DNA of 64,000 bases from contig NZ_AP026708.1 in the NCBI RefSeq assembly GCF_026000375.1, positions 1,986,501 to 2,050,500 on the forward strand, given 5' to 3'. Source of the stretch: Pseudodesulfovibrio portus (lineage in GTDB: Bacteria > Desulfobacterota > Desulfovibrionia > Desulfovibrionales > Desulfovibrionaceae). Each line of letters begins with the position of its first letter. Positions within the stretch are counted from its first letter, which is position 1. The notes beneath the pieces were generated by a model. It made no database searches. It saw nothing but the letters and a program-made list of their open reading frames with translations, and had not been told where the DNA came from. The position numbers and the translations under genes are program-made. Shown here in pieces: positions 41,930-51,521 of the stretch.

Positions 41930-44020
41930 TCAAGATTTACCAGTTTGATTTTTCAGGTCGATAAATGCGTCCACGACATCGGGGTCGAATTGAACTCCCC
42001 GCATGCCGAGAATGTAGTCGCAGGCCCTTTTTTCAGGCCATCCGACCCGGTACGGTCGGTCGTTGGTCAGGGCGTCGAACACGTCGGCCACGGCGGTGAT
42101 GCGTCCGCCCAGGCTGATCTCCTTGCCTGAGAGCCGGGCCGGGTAACCCGAGCCGTCGAATCGTTCGTGGTGTTCGGCCATGGTGCGCAGGGTCTCCTCG
42201 GGCAGGCCGACCGACTGCATGATCTCCATGCCGATTTCCGGGTGGGTCTTGATGAAGCGGAACTCCTCTGCGGTCAGCTTGCCTTCCTTTTGCAGCATCG
42301 AGTCGGGGATGCCGATCTTGCCCACGTCGTGGACGAGCGCGCCGAGGTAGATGTCCTCCACCTGCTTGACGTCCTTGAGTTTCATGTGGGCCATGATTTC
42401 CAGGGCCAGGGACGAGACCCGGTTGGAGTGCCCGCCGGTGATGGGGTCCCTGAAATCGAGCGCCCGGAACACGGAGCGGATGGTGCGAAAGAGCATGGCC
42501 TTGCTGTCCGCCGCCTCTTTCATGTGGGAGAAGTACCAGGCGGTGGACAGGATGACCGCAGCCAGGGGCTGGAGGGTTTCCATTCCCACCGGGCGGTCCC
42601 ATCCGAGCAGCACGTATCGGGTGCCCCTGTCGCCATGGGGAACGGGCAGGGCCAGCCCTTCCTTGAAGCCCTGGGGGCCCGGGCGGGCCACGGCCAGTTG
42701 CTCGTCGGTTTTACCGAGAAAGTGTTCGTCCAGTTCGTCCGCCGTGGCCGAAGCGTTGACCAGGTGCACGCCCGAGTTGTCGGCGATGTCGGGCCAGGCG
42801 GAGTTCAGGAGTTCGTCGAATTCCTTGAACTGGCCGACGGTCTGGGGATTCATGTTGACGATCTTGTTCAAGGAGAATGTCTGCAGCTCCCAGTCCTGGT
42901 GCAGGAAGAAGTAGCGCAGCCCCTGGACCACCAGGAACGTTCCGGCCATGGCCATGAGCGGCCAGGCGGAGTCGGCCCAGCGGGCCTGCGCCACGAAGAG
43001 CGCGTGCACGGCCAGGAAAAAGACGGTTCCCGCGACCACGACGCCGGGGTAGGCCAGGGCCGGTCGCCGGGTGCCGAGCAGGCCGCCCGCCAGGGCCAGG
43101 GTCACGGCCAGCAGGGCCGAGACCAGGGGAGACAAACGGGCCGGGGGATTGCCGAAGAGCATGGAGGACAGGGCCTTGGCGTTGAATTCCGCGCCGGGCA
43201 TCTCTTCCGCGCTGAACCTGTCGGCCACCAGATGGAAGTCCGAGGCTCCGGAGGCGGCAACGCCCACCACCACGATCTTGTCCCGGAAGGTCTCCGGGGG
43301 AACAACCCCGTTCAGGACGTCCCTGTATTCATAGCGCTTGACGGCGTCGGTGCCGGTCTGGACCCACAGGTTGCCGAAATCGTCCAGCGGCAGTTGTCGG
43401 CCATCCACGTGCAGGGCGTATCCGTGGTCGGCCGGATGCAGTGACGGCGGGGTGTCCGCCAGCAGGGACAGGGCGGCCATGGGAAAGGAGGCCAGGGCCT
43501 GGCCTTCGATTTCCCAGATGGGTCTGATGGATCGCATGTAGCCGTCAACGTCCGGGTTGACGTTGGTGATGCCCACTTTTGCCGCCGCATCGAGCAGGGC
43601 CGGGTAAGGGTAGATGAGGTGCTCCCCGCCGGAAGGGTCGTTGGCCAGGTGGCAGGCCGCGACCACGTTGCCCATGGCCTTGACCACGGCGGCCAGCAGT
43701 GCGTCGGCGTCCGGGGTGCTCGCCTCGGGCATGACGATGTCCAGAAGGACGGCCCTGGCCAGCCCCAGTTTGCCGAGCAGCTGCGCATGGTGTTTTCTGG
43801 ACCAGGGCCAGCGTCCCAGTTCGTGGAATGTCGGCTCTTCGGCCAGGACCAGCACGATCTGTTCTTGTTCACCGGGGGTGGGGAGGGTGGCGTTGTGAAG
43901 GCTCAGGGCAATCCGCTCCACCCGTTCGACCGCCACGGGGCGCAACAGGCCGATGCTGCCGCCGGCTACGGCCAGGCAAAGTGTCACCAGCAACAGATAG
44001 AAAAACTTCCTGTGTCCCAT
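41930..44020 (-). CDS. CHASE2-domain HD-GYP cyclic-di-GMP phosphodiesterase
   Basis: 696 residues. N-terminal membrane segment, then CHASE2 periplasmic domain (ALSLHNATLPTPGEQEQIVLVLAEEPTFHELGRWPWSRKHHAQLL .. FRDKIVVVGVAASG), three more membrane segments (about 300-380), a linker, and HD-GYP domain at the end: GGHSNRVSSLALEI, LVHDVGKIGIP and HHERFDGSGYP, the full HD and GYP signature. Known: HD-GYP enzymes break down cyclic-di-GMP. Signal for CHASE2 unknown; FecR protein downstream is a candidate partner. Confidence 0.93.
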   Translation of the reverse strand: MGHRKFFYLLLVTLCLAVAGGSIGLLRPVAVERVERIALSLHNATLPTPGEQEQIVLVLAEEPTFHELGRWPWSRKHHAQLLGKLGLARAVLLDIVMPEASTPDADALLAAVVKAMGNVVAACHLANDPSGGEHLIYPYPALLDAAAKVGITNVNPDVDGYMRSIRPIWEIEGQALASFPMAALSLLADTPPSLHPADHGYALHVDGRQLPLDDFGNLWVQTGTDAVKRYEYRDVLNGVVPPETFRDKIVVVGVAASGASDFHLVADRFSAEEMPGAEFNAKALSSMLFGNPPARLSPLVSALLAVTLALAGGLLGTRRPALAYPGVVVAGTVFFLAVHALFVAQARWADSAWPLMAMAGTFLVVQGLRYFFLHQDWELQTFSLNKIVNMNPQTVGQFKEFDELLNSAWPDIADNSGVHLVNASATADELDEHFLGKTDEQLAVARPGPQGFKEGLALPVPHGDRGTRYVLLGWDRPVGMETLQPLAAVILSTAWYFSHMKEAADSKAMLFRTIRSVFRALDFRDPITGGHSNRVSSLALEIMAHMKLKDVKQVEDIYLGALVHDVGKIGIPDSMLQKEGKLTAEEFRFIKTHPEIGMEIMQSVGLPEETLRTMAEHHERFDGSGYPARLSGKEISLGGRITAVADVFDALTNDRPYRVGWPEKRACDYILGMRGVQFDPDVVDAFIDLKNQTGKS

Positions 44021-44235
44021 TTTGTGTATTGAGCGGCCCTGATTAAGCTTTTTCAGTCAACCACTCGTTACGCTGAAGGACAAAGGCCTGTCAATTATAA
44101 GCGGGAGACGGTCCGGCCGCCTCAAGGCGTTTCAACCTTTGAAATGCTTTCCTGTCTGGAAATAGCCTCCGACACGTGCTAGCATGAGGCCATGCGCGGA
44201 CAATCGCGCAAACCGAATGAAACGAGGAATGTCGA

Positions 44236-45129
44236 GTGCGTGCCATAATAACAGGTGGAACCGGGTTTATCGGCCGGGCTCTGGTTGCCGAACTCAGGGA
44301 ACATGATTGGGAAATCGTGATCCTGTCGCGCAACCCGGGCAGGGTGGCCGAAACCTTTGGCCAGGGCGTCATCGGCATGCCCTGGGAAAACGGCTGGGTC
44401 GACATGCTCGGCCCGGATACCGTGGTGGTCAATCTGGCGGGCGAGAATATCGCCGGTCGCTGGACCGGCGGCAGGAAGAAACGCATCCTGGCCAGCCGCG
44501 TGGAGGCGGGCAAGACGCTTGTCCGCGCGGTGAAGAGCACCGGGAAGCCGCCCCGCGCCCTGATCCAGGCCTCGGCAGTGGGCTATTACGGCCCGTGCGG
44601 CAATACCCCTGTGGACGAGTACGCGCCCGGCGGGACCGGGTTTCTGGCCGAGGTCTGTCGCCAATGGGAGGCCTCCACCGGCGTCCTTGAATCCATGGGC
44701 GTGCGGCGGTGTACGGTCCGAACCGGCATGGTCCTGGGCCAGGGCGGCGCGTTCAAGCGCATGCTGCCGCCCTTCCGCTGTTTTCTCGGAGGGTATCCCG
44801 GCTCCGGCTTTCAGGGCGTGTCCTGGATTCACCTGGCCGACGAGGTCGGGGCCATCCGCTTTCTCATGGACAACGAGTCCGCGTCCGGCCCGTACAACCT
44901 GACCGCGCCCGAACCGGTCAACTTCCGCAAGTTCGCCCATATGCTGGGCATGGTGCTGAATCGCCCGTACAAGACCCCCGTGCCGGAGTTCGCCCTGCGT
45001 CTGCTCTACGGCGAGATGGCCCGGGAAGTCCTGCTGTCCGGGCAGATCGCCCTGCCCAAGCGTCTGACCAAGGCCGGATACCGGTTCAAGTTTCCCGGCC
45101 TGGAAGACGCCCTCCGCGACCTCCTTTAG
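44236..45129 (+). CDS. TIGR01777-type NAD(P)-binding epimerase
   Basis: 297 residues from GTG 44236. Rossmann start AIITGGTGFIGRALVAELREHDWEI, VVVNLAGENIAGRWTGGRKKRILASRV, ASAVGYYG with the YxxxK-region Tyr, and C-terminal FALRLLYGEMAREVLLSGQIALPKRLTKAGYRFKFP, the DUF1731 segment of the YfcH-like group. Role of this group is not well known. Divergent from the HD-GYP gene. Confidence 0.92.
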   Translation: MRAIITGGTGFIGRALVAELREHDWEIVILSRNPGRVAETFGQGVIGMPWENGWVDMLGPDTVVVNLAGENIAGRWTGGRKKRILASRVEAGKTLVRAVKSTGKPPRALIQASAVGYYGPCGNTPVDEYAPGGTGFLAEVCRQWEASTGVLESMGVRRCTVRTGMVLGQGGAFKRMLPPFRCFLGGYPGSGFQGVSWIHLADEVGAIRFLMDNESASGPYNLTAPEPVNFRKFAHMLGMVLNRPYKTPVPEFALRLLYGEMAREVLLSGQIALPKRLTKAGYRFKFPGLEDALRDLL

Positions 45130-45290
45130 CCCCTTCGCCCGGAAGCCGTCCGGTCCGCCCGGCCCCGCTTTCGGAGCAGAGGGGCGCCCTTTGCGTTCCG
45201 TCCCGCCAAGTGCTAGGAGGACACACGCCTGGCGGGTTATTCCGCCATCCGAAAACAAAGAGGGGCCTGCTTCGCCCCAAGGACGATATC

Positions 45291-46097
45291 ATGCACAACG
45301 ACGAAACCAAGGAATTCCTCGACTCCCTGCCGGAGCTGGAGGAAGGCAAGACCTACTGCTTCCAATGCTACCCCGGCATTGAATGTTTCAACGCCTGCTG
45401 CTCGGATCTGGACATGATCCTGACGCCCTACGACATGCTGCGCATGCGCCAGGCGCTGGACATGAACTCCATCGACTTTCTGCGCGTCTACACCACGGGC
45501 CACCGCGCGCCGGACACGAATTTCCCGGTCTTCAAGTTCAAGATGACCGACAACGCGGCCCGTACCTGCGCCTTCGTCACCGAGGAGGGATGCCGCATCT
45601 ACGCCGACCGCCCCGGGGCGTGCCGCATGTACCCCCTCGGTCGGGCCACCCGGCCCGACGGCAAGGGCGGCGTGCAGGAGCAGTTCTTCATCGTCAAGGA
45701 AGACCACTGCAAGGGGTTCCTCGAGAAAAAGGAATGGACCGGCGAGTCCTGGAAGGAAGACCAGGGATTCAAGGAATACACGGCCTTCAATGACCGCTAC
45801 ATGACCATCCTGTCGCGCACCCGGCAACTGGGCCATCCCGTTTCCGACAAGCTCAGCCATATGGCAACCCTTGCCCTCTACAAGATCGACGAGTTCCAGG
45901 GGTTCATCGAGAAGATGCACCTCTTCGACCGCGTTGAAGTGGACGAGAAACGGCAGAAAGCCATCCTCGAAAACGAGGCAGTGGCCCTGTCCTTTGCCAT
46001 GGACTGGTTCGAGTTGGTGCTCTTCCAGGATACCACCAGGCTCAAGCCCAAGAACGTGCCCCTGCGCCGCAAGGGCACCCGACCCGGAGAGGAATAA
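45291..46097 (+). CDS. YkgJ-like Cys-rich Fe-S/zinc-binding protein
   Basis: 268 residues from ATG 45291 (AAGGACG upstream). Cysteine pattern CFQCYPGIECFNACCSD, then TCAFVTEEGCRIYADRPGACRMYPLGR and HCKGF, as in the YkgJ (CxCxxC) family; the rest is helical. Cytoplasmic. Two bases separate it from the RfaE2-like gene. Specific role unknown. Confidence 0.85.
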   Translation: MHNDETKEFLDSLPELEEGKTYCFQCYPGIECFNACCSDLDMILTPYDMLRMRQALDMNSIDFLRVYTTGHRAPDTNFPVFKFKMTDNAARTCAFVTEEGCRIYADRPGACRMYPLGRATRPDGKGGVQEQFFIVKEDHCKGFLEKKEWTGESWKEDQGFKEYTAFNDRYMTILSRTRQLGHPVSDKLSHMATLALYKIDEFQGFIEKMHLFDRVEVDEKRQKAILENEAVALSFAMDWFELVLFQDTTRLKPKNVPLRRKGTRPGEE

Positions 46098-46099
46098 CC

Positions 46100-46582
46100 A
46101 TGGCCCTGCCCGACAATCCCAAGCTCATGTCCATCCGCACCTTCCTGAAACGGAAGGCGGAATTCGAGCCCGGCCACCGGCTGGTCTTCACCAACGGCTG
46201 CTTCGACGTGCTTCACCCCGGGCACGTGGACCTGCTCATTCGCGCCCGCGCCCTCGGCGACGCCCTCATCCTCGGCCTCAACTCCGACGAGTCCGTCAAG
46301 ATGCTCGGCAAGGGCGAAGACCGCCCCCTCAATCCCCAGGAAGACCGTGCCTTCGTGCTCGCGGGTCTCGCCTGCGTGGACTACATCGTGGTCTTCCACG
46401 AATCCACCCCGCTGGAACTGATCAAGGCCTGCCGCCCGCAGGTTCTCGTCAAGGGCGGCGACTGGCCCGTTGACCAGATCGTGGGCGCGGACGTGGTCGA
46501 AAAGGCGGGCGGCCAGGTGCACAGCCTGCCGCTGCTGGAAGGCTATTCCACGACCGCCTTTCTGGAGAAGGTGCGGGGCTAG
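46100..46582 (+). CDS. rfaE2: RfaE2-like sugar-phosphate nucleotidyltransferase
   Basis: 160 residues. Seen: VFTNGCFDVLHPGHVDLLIRARALGD with the HxGH active-site motif, then LGLNSDESVKMLGKGEDRPLNPQEDRAFVLAGLACVDYIVVF and VLVKGGDW, typical of the adenylyltransferase half of HldE that makes ADP-D-glycero-beta-D-manno-heptose for LPS core. Here it is a stand-alone protein without the kinase domain, so the kinase half must be elsewhere. A glycerol-3-phosphate cytidylyltransferase is the alternative. Confidence 0.9.
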   Translation: MALPDNPKLMSIRTFLKRKAEFEPGHRLVFTNGCFDVLHPGHVDLLIRARALGDALILGLNSDESVKMLGKGEDRPLNPQEDRAFVLAGLACVDYIVVFHESTPLELIKACRPQVLVKGGDWPVDQIVGADVVEKAGGQVHSLPLLEGYSTTAFLEKVRG

Positions 46583-46642
46583 GGAAACTTCGGACAAAGC
46601 CCGCCGTGCCCATTGGCGATCCGGGCCAAAAGACAGAGTTCA

Positions 46643-46678
46643 AGACGCACCATGCATGGGCATGGTGCGTCTTTTTTT
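46643..46678 (+). terminator. Rho-independent terminator after rfaE2
   Basis: Perfect 13-base stem AGACGCACCATGC / GCATGGTGCGTCT with loop ATGG and seven T's. Confidence 0.92.
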
Positions 46679-46749
46679 ATGTACTGAATCGCGGGGTATT
46701 TTTTGGGTATGGGCCAACCTGGGAGACCGTGCGCCTCTCGCCGGAGGCG

Positions 46750-47586
46750 CTATTTGATAAAGGTCCCTTCGCGGAATTCCCGGAAGGCGAGGTCGAGTTC
46801 TTCCTGGGTGTTCATGACGATGGGGCCGCGCCAGGCAATGGGTTCGTTGAGGGGCGCGCCGGACAGGAACAGGAACCGGGCCCCGCTGTCCATGGCGGTG
46901 AGGCCGAGTTCGTCGCCGTCCTGGAAGAGGACGAGGTCGCGGTTGAACACGGGCTTCCCGCCCACCTTGGCCGCGCCGCTGATGAGATAGATGAATGCCG
47001 TGTGTCCGGGCCTGGTGGGGTGCACGAACTCGGTGTCGGGGGGCACGGTGCAGTCCAGGTATTCGGGTTCGATGACGATTTCCTCCATGGGGCCGGCTGT
47101 CCCGTCAACGGTTCCGGCGATGACCTTGATGGCGGTGCCGTCGGGGCGGGTGACGGTGGGAATGTCGGCGGCGGAGATGTCCCGGTACCGGGGCGGCATC
47201 ATCTTGTCCGAGGCCGGAAGGTTGGCCCAGAGCTGGAAGCCGTGCATGCGGCCCAGGCTGTCGCCCTTGGGCATTTCCTGGTGGATGATGCCGCTGCCCG
47301 CAGTCATCCACTGCACGTCGCCGGACGTGATGTCGCCCTTGTTCCCCATGCTGTCGCCGTGCTCCACGTCGCCGGTGAGCACATAGGTGATGGTCTCGAT
47401 GCCCCGGTGCGGGTGCCATGGGAACCCCTTGAGGAAATCCTCGGGGGTGTCGGACCGGAAATCGTCAAGCATCAGAAAGGGGTCGAACAGTTCGGCTTCG
47501 AAGCTGCTGAACAGCCGCCGCAGTTTGACCCCCGCACCTTCGGTCACGGGTGCGCCCGTAAATATTTGTTGTATGGCTCTTCTCAT
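46750..47586 (-). CDS. Pirin family protein
   Basis: 278 residues from ATG 47586 (GGGAGAA upstream). Metal-binding pirin motif FPWHPHRGIETITYVLTGDVEHGDSMGN followed by MTAGSGIIHQEMP and the second cupin with the PHRGIE-distal region degenerate. Known: two-cupin iron proteins with quercetinase or redox-sensing roles; substrate unknown. The region between it and the cytochrome gene holds repeat copy 3. Confidence 0.92.
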   Translation of the reverse strand: MRRAIQQIFTGAPVTEGAGVKLRRLFSSFEAELFDPFLMLDDFRSDTPEDFLKGFPWHPHRGIETITYVLTGDVEHGDSMGNKGDITSGDVQWMTAGSGIIHQEMPKGDSLGRMHGFQLWANLPASDKMMPPRYRDISAADIPTVTRPDGTAIKVIAGTVDGTAGPMEEIVIEPEYLDCTVPPDTEFVHPTRPGHTAFIYLISGAAKVGGKPVFNRDLVLFQDGDELGLTAMDSGARFLFLSGAPLNEPIAWRGPIVMNTQEELDLAFREFREGTFIK

Positions 47587-47670
47587 GGGATTCTCCCTCT
47601 GTGTTTCCATTCCCCATAGCACGAAAAATGGATCAAGCCATTATAAAGCCCCAAAAAAAAGACATGCTCG

Positions 47671-47796
47671 CCCCGCGAAGCGGCACAAAAAAGCTTTGGA
47701 AAAGGATGGGGATGGGGGTCCGGGGGAAGGAGAAGGAAAGAACCTTTCTCGAAAGGTTTTTTCTTCCCCTTCCCCCTTCCCCCGGTCGCCGGAGGC
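47671..47796 (-). repeat. Dispersed hairpin repeat family A, copy 3
   Basis: On the minus strand it starts two bases after the stop of the cytochrome gene with GCCTCCGGCGACC, then arms AAGGGGAAGAAAA and TTTCCTTCTCCTT around ACCTTTCGAGAAAGGT, the TTTTCCAAAGCTTTTTTG segment and GCCGCTTCGCGGGG. The tip CTTTCGAGAAAG replaces the CTTTTGAAAAG of other copies but still pairs. Confidence 0.8.
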
Positions 47797-47798
47797 GC

Positions 47799-50264
47799 TT
47801 AATTCAGTCCCATGCCGTTGTGGTGGATGGGGTCTTCCATGGTTTCGCCGTGGCAGACGGCGCAGTTGCCGTTCGCGCCCATGGTCTGGGCCTCGTCCAT
47901 GTACTGGAGCGGCAGCACGTTGTCGCGCTCCGTCGCCGGGTACACGGCATGGGGCGAGCCGTGGCAACCGCCGCAGCCCATGGCCTCCATGTCGTCGTGA
48001 CGGGAGGCGTAGCGGGCCGCCGGGTTGCTGGTCCACTTGTTGAAGGCCTTGTCGGTCTCGGGAGGCTCGAAACCCACGTGACAGGTAAGGCAGTCCGGTT
48101 CGTTGACCCAGGGCCGGCGCGGGTTGATCGCGTCCTGGTTGGGCACGGTCACGGGCGTTATGAGCGCCAGCAGCCGGTCGGCGGCGGCGACGCCCGCCTC
48201 CTTTTCTCCCTTGAGCAGGGACAGGGCGTGGTCTTCCATGGAGCCGTGGCAGTCGGTGCAGACGAATCCCAGCAGTTCGTGCTGGCCGCGCAGGGTGGTG
48301 GCGGGATGGCACTTCATGCAGGAGGTTTCCGCCTCGCGCCCGGTCAGGTGGATGGCGTGCACGCCGTGGATGGCGGCGGACAGGTTGAGCCGTTCGTTGT
48401 TGCCCTCGGACCCCTGGATGGGATCGTCGTGGCAGTCGGCGCACTCGACCTTGTCGGCGGCGGACAGGGAGGTCCGGTTCATCCGGTCGTGGGTGGCCAG
48501 GATGTTTCGGATCGTTTCCGACCCCACGGCGGCCCGGTCGCCTGAATGGCAGTTGGCGCAGCCCATTTTGTCGGTGGCGGGGACCACCACCTTGGCCGTG
48601 GCCAGCAGGTCGCCGTCGGCGTTGCGCCCTTCCAGGGTGGCGACGGGCAGCGGGTTGCCCGGTGCCGTGGCCGCGATGGGGGCCTCGAACCGGGGGGCTT
48701 CCGCATAGGCGAGCAGTTCACCGGCCGGGCCGTCTTCCATGGCGTAGGTGATCTTCACGTCCTCGGTGACCAGGGCCGGGCCGGGACCGCGCATGACCAG
48801 CTGGGCGCGCAGGATATTGGCGGGCGGGAGCAGCGTCCAGTTGTCGCCCCGGGCGTAGAAGCCCGCGCCGCGCGCGCACCAGGCGGTGAGTACGTATTCA
48901 GCGGTCTCCGGATCGAAGGGTGCGGGGTCAGCCGGTTCGAATTCGGGCGTTTCCGCCGCTGCAAAGGGCTCGATGCCGTTCAGGTCTTCGGCGATGTACC
49001 GGGCCAGGACGGCCCGCTCTTCCGCCGTGCCCGCAAAGGGGGGCATGTATTTGTTGAGCTTGCCCAGGCCGGTCAGGAGGGCGTCGAGGCCGTCGGCGTC
49101 GTAGTGGGCGGTGCGCTTGCGGATGTCGTTCATGGGGCCGCCGATGGAGTGGCAGGCGGAACATTCGAGCTGGAACAGGAACTCGCCTGCCAGCGACCGG
49201 TTGTCCTCGGTGAGGCCGTCCTTGAGCTCGGGCGGGGCCCATTTTGCCCTGACCAGGGCACCCTGCTGGTTGATGACGGGCACGTGCGCCTTGAGGATCT
49301 GGCTGGAGTAGACCGTGTCCCAGATGAGGTACGGCTTGCGGCCCGCCTCGCGTATGAATTCGAAGGCGCCGAACAGCCCCTGGCCCGCCAGGAGCACGAC
49401 CAGGGCCATGGTGAAGGAGATGCGCATGGGGGCCCTGATGGCCAGCAGCAGGCCGCCGATCAGGGTGGCCGTGCCGAATATCCAGAAGTACTGCATGAAC
49501 CCGGCCACGCGGTGCGACTTGAAGGCGATCATTTCGAACTGGCCCGGGGGCAGCGCGGTCACGTACCACCAGCCCGTGGCGAACACGGCCAGCACGCCGA
49601 GGATGGTCCAGGCCGAGCAGGTGCGCACGGCCAGCATGCGGGCGTGGGCGTCCGGGATGCGGGTGGCCGTGACGAATCCGAACAGCCCGGCGCAGGCGGC
49701 CGAGAAGAAGGTGCGGAAGAACAGGGACGGCCAGAAGGACGGATTGAAGAAGCCGTCCCAGAAGTCCTTGGTTGCAAGCCATTCGCCGGGGGTGAGCATG
49801 AACCCGACGATGCCGTTGATCAGGAACAGGGAGAACCAGCCGAACACGAAATAGAGACAGCCCACGATGATGTGGTCGCGCCGGTTCATGGTGTCCCAGT
49901 TGTAGTAGTAGATGATCAGGGCCACGATCTCGCCCAGGAAGCAGACCCACTCGGCCGACCAGCCGAACACGAACTGGTGGATGAGCGTGATGGTCGCCTC
50001 CGGCGCGATGAGGGCCACGGTGATCCAGATGCCCACGCCGGTCACGCCGCCGAAGGCCATGGTCAGGAGCAGGAAGAAGCGGGAGTGTTTCTTGACCCAG
50101 TTGAGCAGGTGGATGTTGTTGGTGCGGTAGGCCATCTGTTCGGCGAGCACCAGGAATATCCCGCCGCCCACGGCGAAGTGGGCCACGTACACGTGCACGG
50201 TGGCGATGAAGGCGATCCAGAAGCCGCCGGCCAGGGTTGTCAGTTGCCAGATTGGATATTCCAT
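47799..50264 (-). CDS. Membrane quinol-oxidase-like domain fused to eight-haem cytochrome c
   Basis: 821 residues. The first 330 residues hold about nine membrane segments with histidines in them (ATVHVYVAHFAVGGGIFLVLAEQM; HQFVFGWSAEWVCFLGEIVALIIYYYNWD), a layout like cytochrome bd subunit I. Then eight CxxCH haem motifs: CSACH (C368), CANCH, CADCH, CMKCH, CTDCH, CLTCH, CGGCH and CAVCH, outside the membrane. It likely moves electrons between menaquinol and periplasmic carriers. The partner membrane protein is encoded three bases upstream. The bd-like reading is inference; haem c is certain by motif. Confidence 0.85.
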   Translation of the reverse strand: MEYPIWQLTTLAGGFWIAFIATVHVYVAHFAVGGGIFLVLAEQMAYRTNNIHLLNWVKKHSRFFLLLTMAFGGVTGVGIWITVALIAPEATITLIHQFVFGWSAEWVCFLGEIVALIIYYYNWDTMNRRDHIIVGCLYFVFGWFSLFLINGIVGFMLTPGEWLATKDFWDGFFNPSFWPSLFFRTFFSAACAGLFGFVTATRIPDAHARMLAVRTCSAWTILGVLAVFATGWWYVTALPPGQFEMIAFKSHRVAGFMQYFWIFGTATLIGGLLLAIRAPMRISFTMALVVLLAGQGLFGAFEFIREAGRKPYLIWDTVYSSQILKAHVPVINQQGALVRAKWAPPELKDGLTEDNRSLAGEFLFQLECSACHSIGGPMNDIRKRTAHYDADGLDALLTGLGKLNKYMPPFAGTAEERAVLARYIAEDLNGIEPFAAAETPEFEPADPAPFDPETAEYVLTAWCARGAGFYARGDNWTLLPPANILRAQLVMRGPGPALVTEDVKITYAMEDGPAGELLAYAEAPRFEAPIAATAPGNPLPVATLEGRNADGDLLATAKVVVPATDKMGCANCHSGDRAAVGSETIRNILATHDRMNRTSLSAADKVECADCHDDPIQGSEGNNERLNLSAAIHGVHAIHLTGREAETSCMKCHPATTLRGQHELLGFVCTDCHGSMEDHALSLLKGEKEAGVAAADRLLALITPVTVPNQDAINPRRPWVNEPDCLTCHVGFEPPETDKAFNKWTSNPAARYASRHDDMEAMGCGGCHGSPHAVYPATERDNVLPLQYMDEAQTMGANGNCAVCHGETMEDPIHHNGMGLN

Positions 50265-50267
50265 GAG

Positions 50268-51311
50268 TTACACCCCCCGCCCGCGTGCCGTGAAATAGAG
50301 TTTGAGCATGTAGCCGATGGCGGCGAGTCCGACCACCAGGAAGCCGAGGAAGAGGAAGAAGGAGCCGTACTGGTTGGTGACGGGCGTGGTGGAGATGTCG
50401 AACCACGGCTCAAGGGACAGGGTCCGCAGCCAGTGGCGGTTGCAGACCATGAGGAACATGGTGATGGTCCCCCAGACTGCGGCCTGCTTGGGTTGTTTCT
50501 TGAATCCGGCCAGGAGCATGACGGCCATGGCTGCCAGGGAGGCGACCAGGGTGGCCGTGGCCGGGACGTTGCCGCCCATGAAGGCCTTGAGGATGGCCGA
50601 AGGCTGGGCGAACAGGAACCAGATGCCCACGGCCAGATTGGCCAGGGTGGCCCGGGTGAACCAGGTCATGCCGAGATCAACGAACTCCCGGTTGTCGCGC
50701 GCCTGGCCGAGCAGGGCGATGAACAGCCCGCCCAGGGCCAGCGCCCCGACCATGGCGTGCAGGTAGCGGGAAACCAGGGTGGCGTCGGCGAAGTTGAGGA
50801 ACCCGCCCTTTGCCGTGAAGTATTCGGGCCAGTATTCGGGGTGGAGCATGAGGGTCATGTTGTTGGTGAACATGAAGCCCACGTAGAGGCAGCCTGCCAG
50901 CGAGGCGGCGAAGAGCAGCGTGCGCAGGCCCGGGGCCGTGCTGTCGTACTGGAACTTGCAGTAGTAGAAACCGTAGTAGGAGGCCAGGAGCACGGCCACT
51001 ATGGCGAACCACCAGCCGCCCATGAGCACGGAGCTGACGTAGTCGAAGTTGCCGTAGTTGACCTGGAGGAAGAGGAGCGGGGCCACGCCCATGTTGATGG
51101 TCAGGGCGAGCAGCGGGGGCAGCTTCATGCCGACCTGCCTGAGGACGTCCCGTTTGCCGCGCACGGACTGGATCAGCCCGATGGCGGCCGAACCGACCAG
51201 CGCGTTCATGAACAACAGGTGGGCGGTCAGCGTTACGATGAGCAGGATGTCGAACCAGACCCAATGGATGGGCAACGGTTCGGCAACCGGTATCAATGCT
51301 GCGGGATTCAT
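50268..51311 (-). CDS. Polytopic membrane subunit of the cytochrome complex
   Basis: 347 residues from ATG 51311, with GGAGGAG upstream. About eight or nine membrane segments beginning IHWVWFDILLIVTLTAHLLFMNALVGSAAIGLIQ, with MLHPEYWPEYF and LVSRYLHAMVGALALGG; several conserved-looking histidines (WH-x, SRYLHAM) could carry haem b. No CxxCH. It precedes the haem c fusion gene by three bases, so the two form one complex. Its own family is not named here. Confidence 0.8.
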   Translation of the reverse strand: MNPAALIPVAEPLPIHWVWFDILLIVTLTAHLLFMNALVGSAAIGLIQSVRGKRDVLRQVGMKLPPLLALTINMGVAPLLFLQVNYGNFDYVSSVLMGGWWFAIVAVLLASYYGFYYCKFQYDSTAPGLRTLLFAASLAGCLYVGFMFTNNMTLMLHPEYWPEYFTAKGGFLNFADATLVSRYLHAMVGALALGGLFIALLGQARDNREFVDLGMTWFTRATLANLAVGIWFLFAQPSAILKAFMGGNVPATATLVASLAAMAVMLLAGFKKQPKQAAVWGTITMFLMVCNRHWLRTLSLEPWFDISTTPVTNQYGSFFLFLGFLVVGLAAIGYMLKLYFTARGRGV

Positions 51312-51521
51312 GGACTCCTCCTTCTCCTTCATCTTTCACGGTTTCTTCTGTGCCCTTATAGGTAAATTGGGCAGACTGTACAACACTACGTTCATTGCCC
51401 AAAACAGGCACTGCATGGTTGACGGAATATAATGGCGTGAAAGTGGGCGTCCCGGTTACTCTTTTGATCCGGTCATTCTGGTCCGGGGATATTCCAATAG
51501 CCTTATCGCGAGGTGACGCTG

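Noticed and set aside
45202-45236. Inverted repeat CCCGCCA / TGGCGGG before the YkgJ-like gene as a riboswitch or operator
   Set aside because: Only seven bases with a 21-base loop in GC-rich DNA; expected by chance too often.
48546-51365. 939-codon plus-strand open frame opposite the cytochrome genes
   Set aside because: The minus strand has eight haem motifs and membrane segments; the plus frame is low-complexity Gly/Glu/His-rich shadow.
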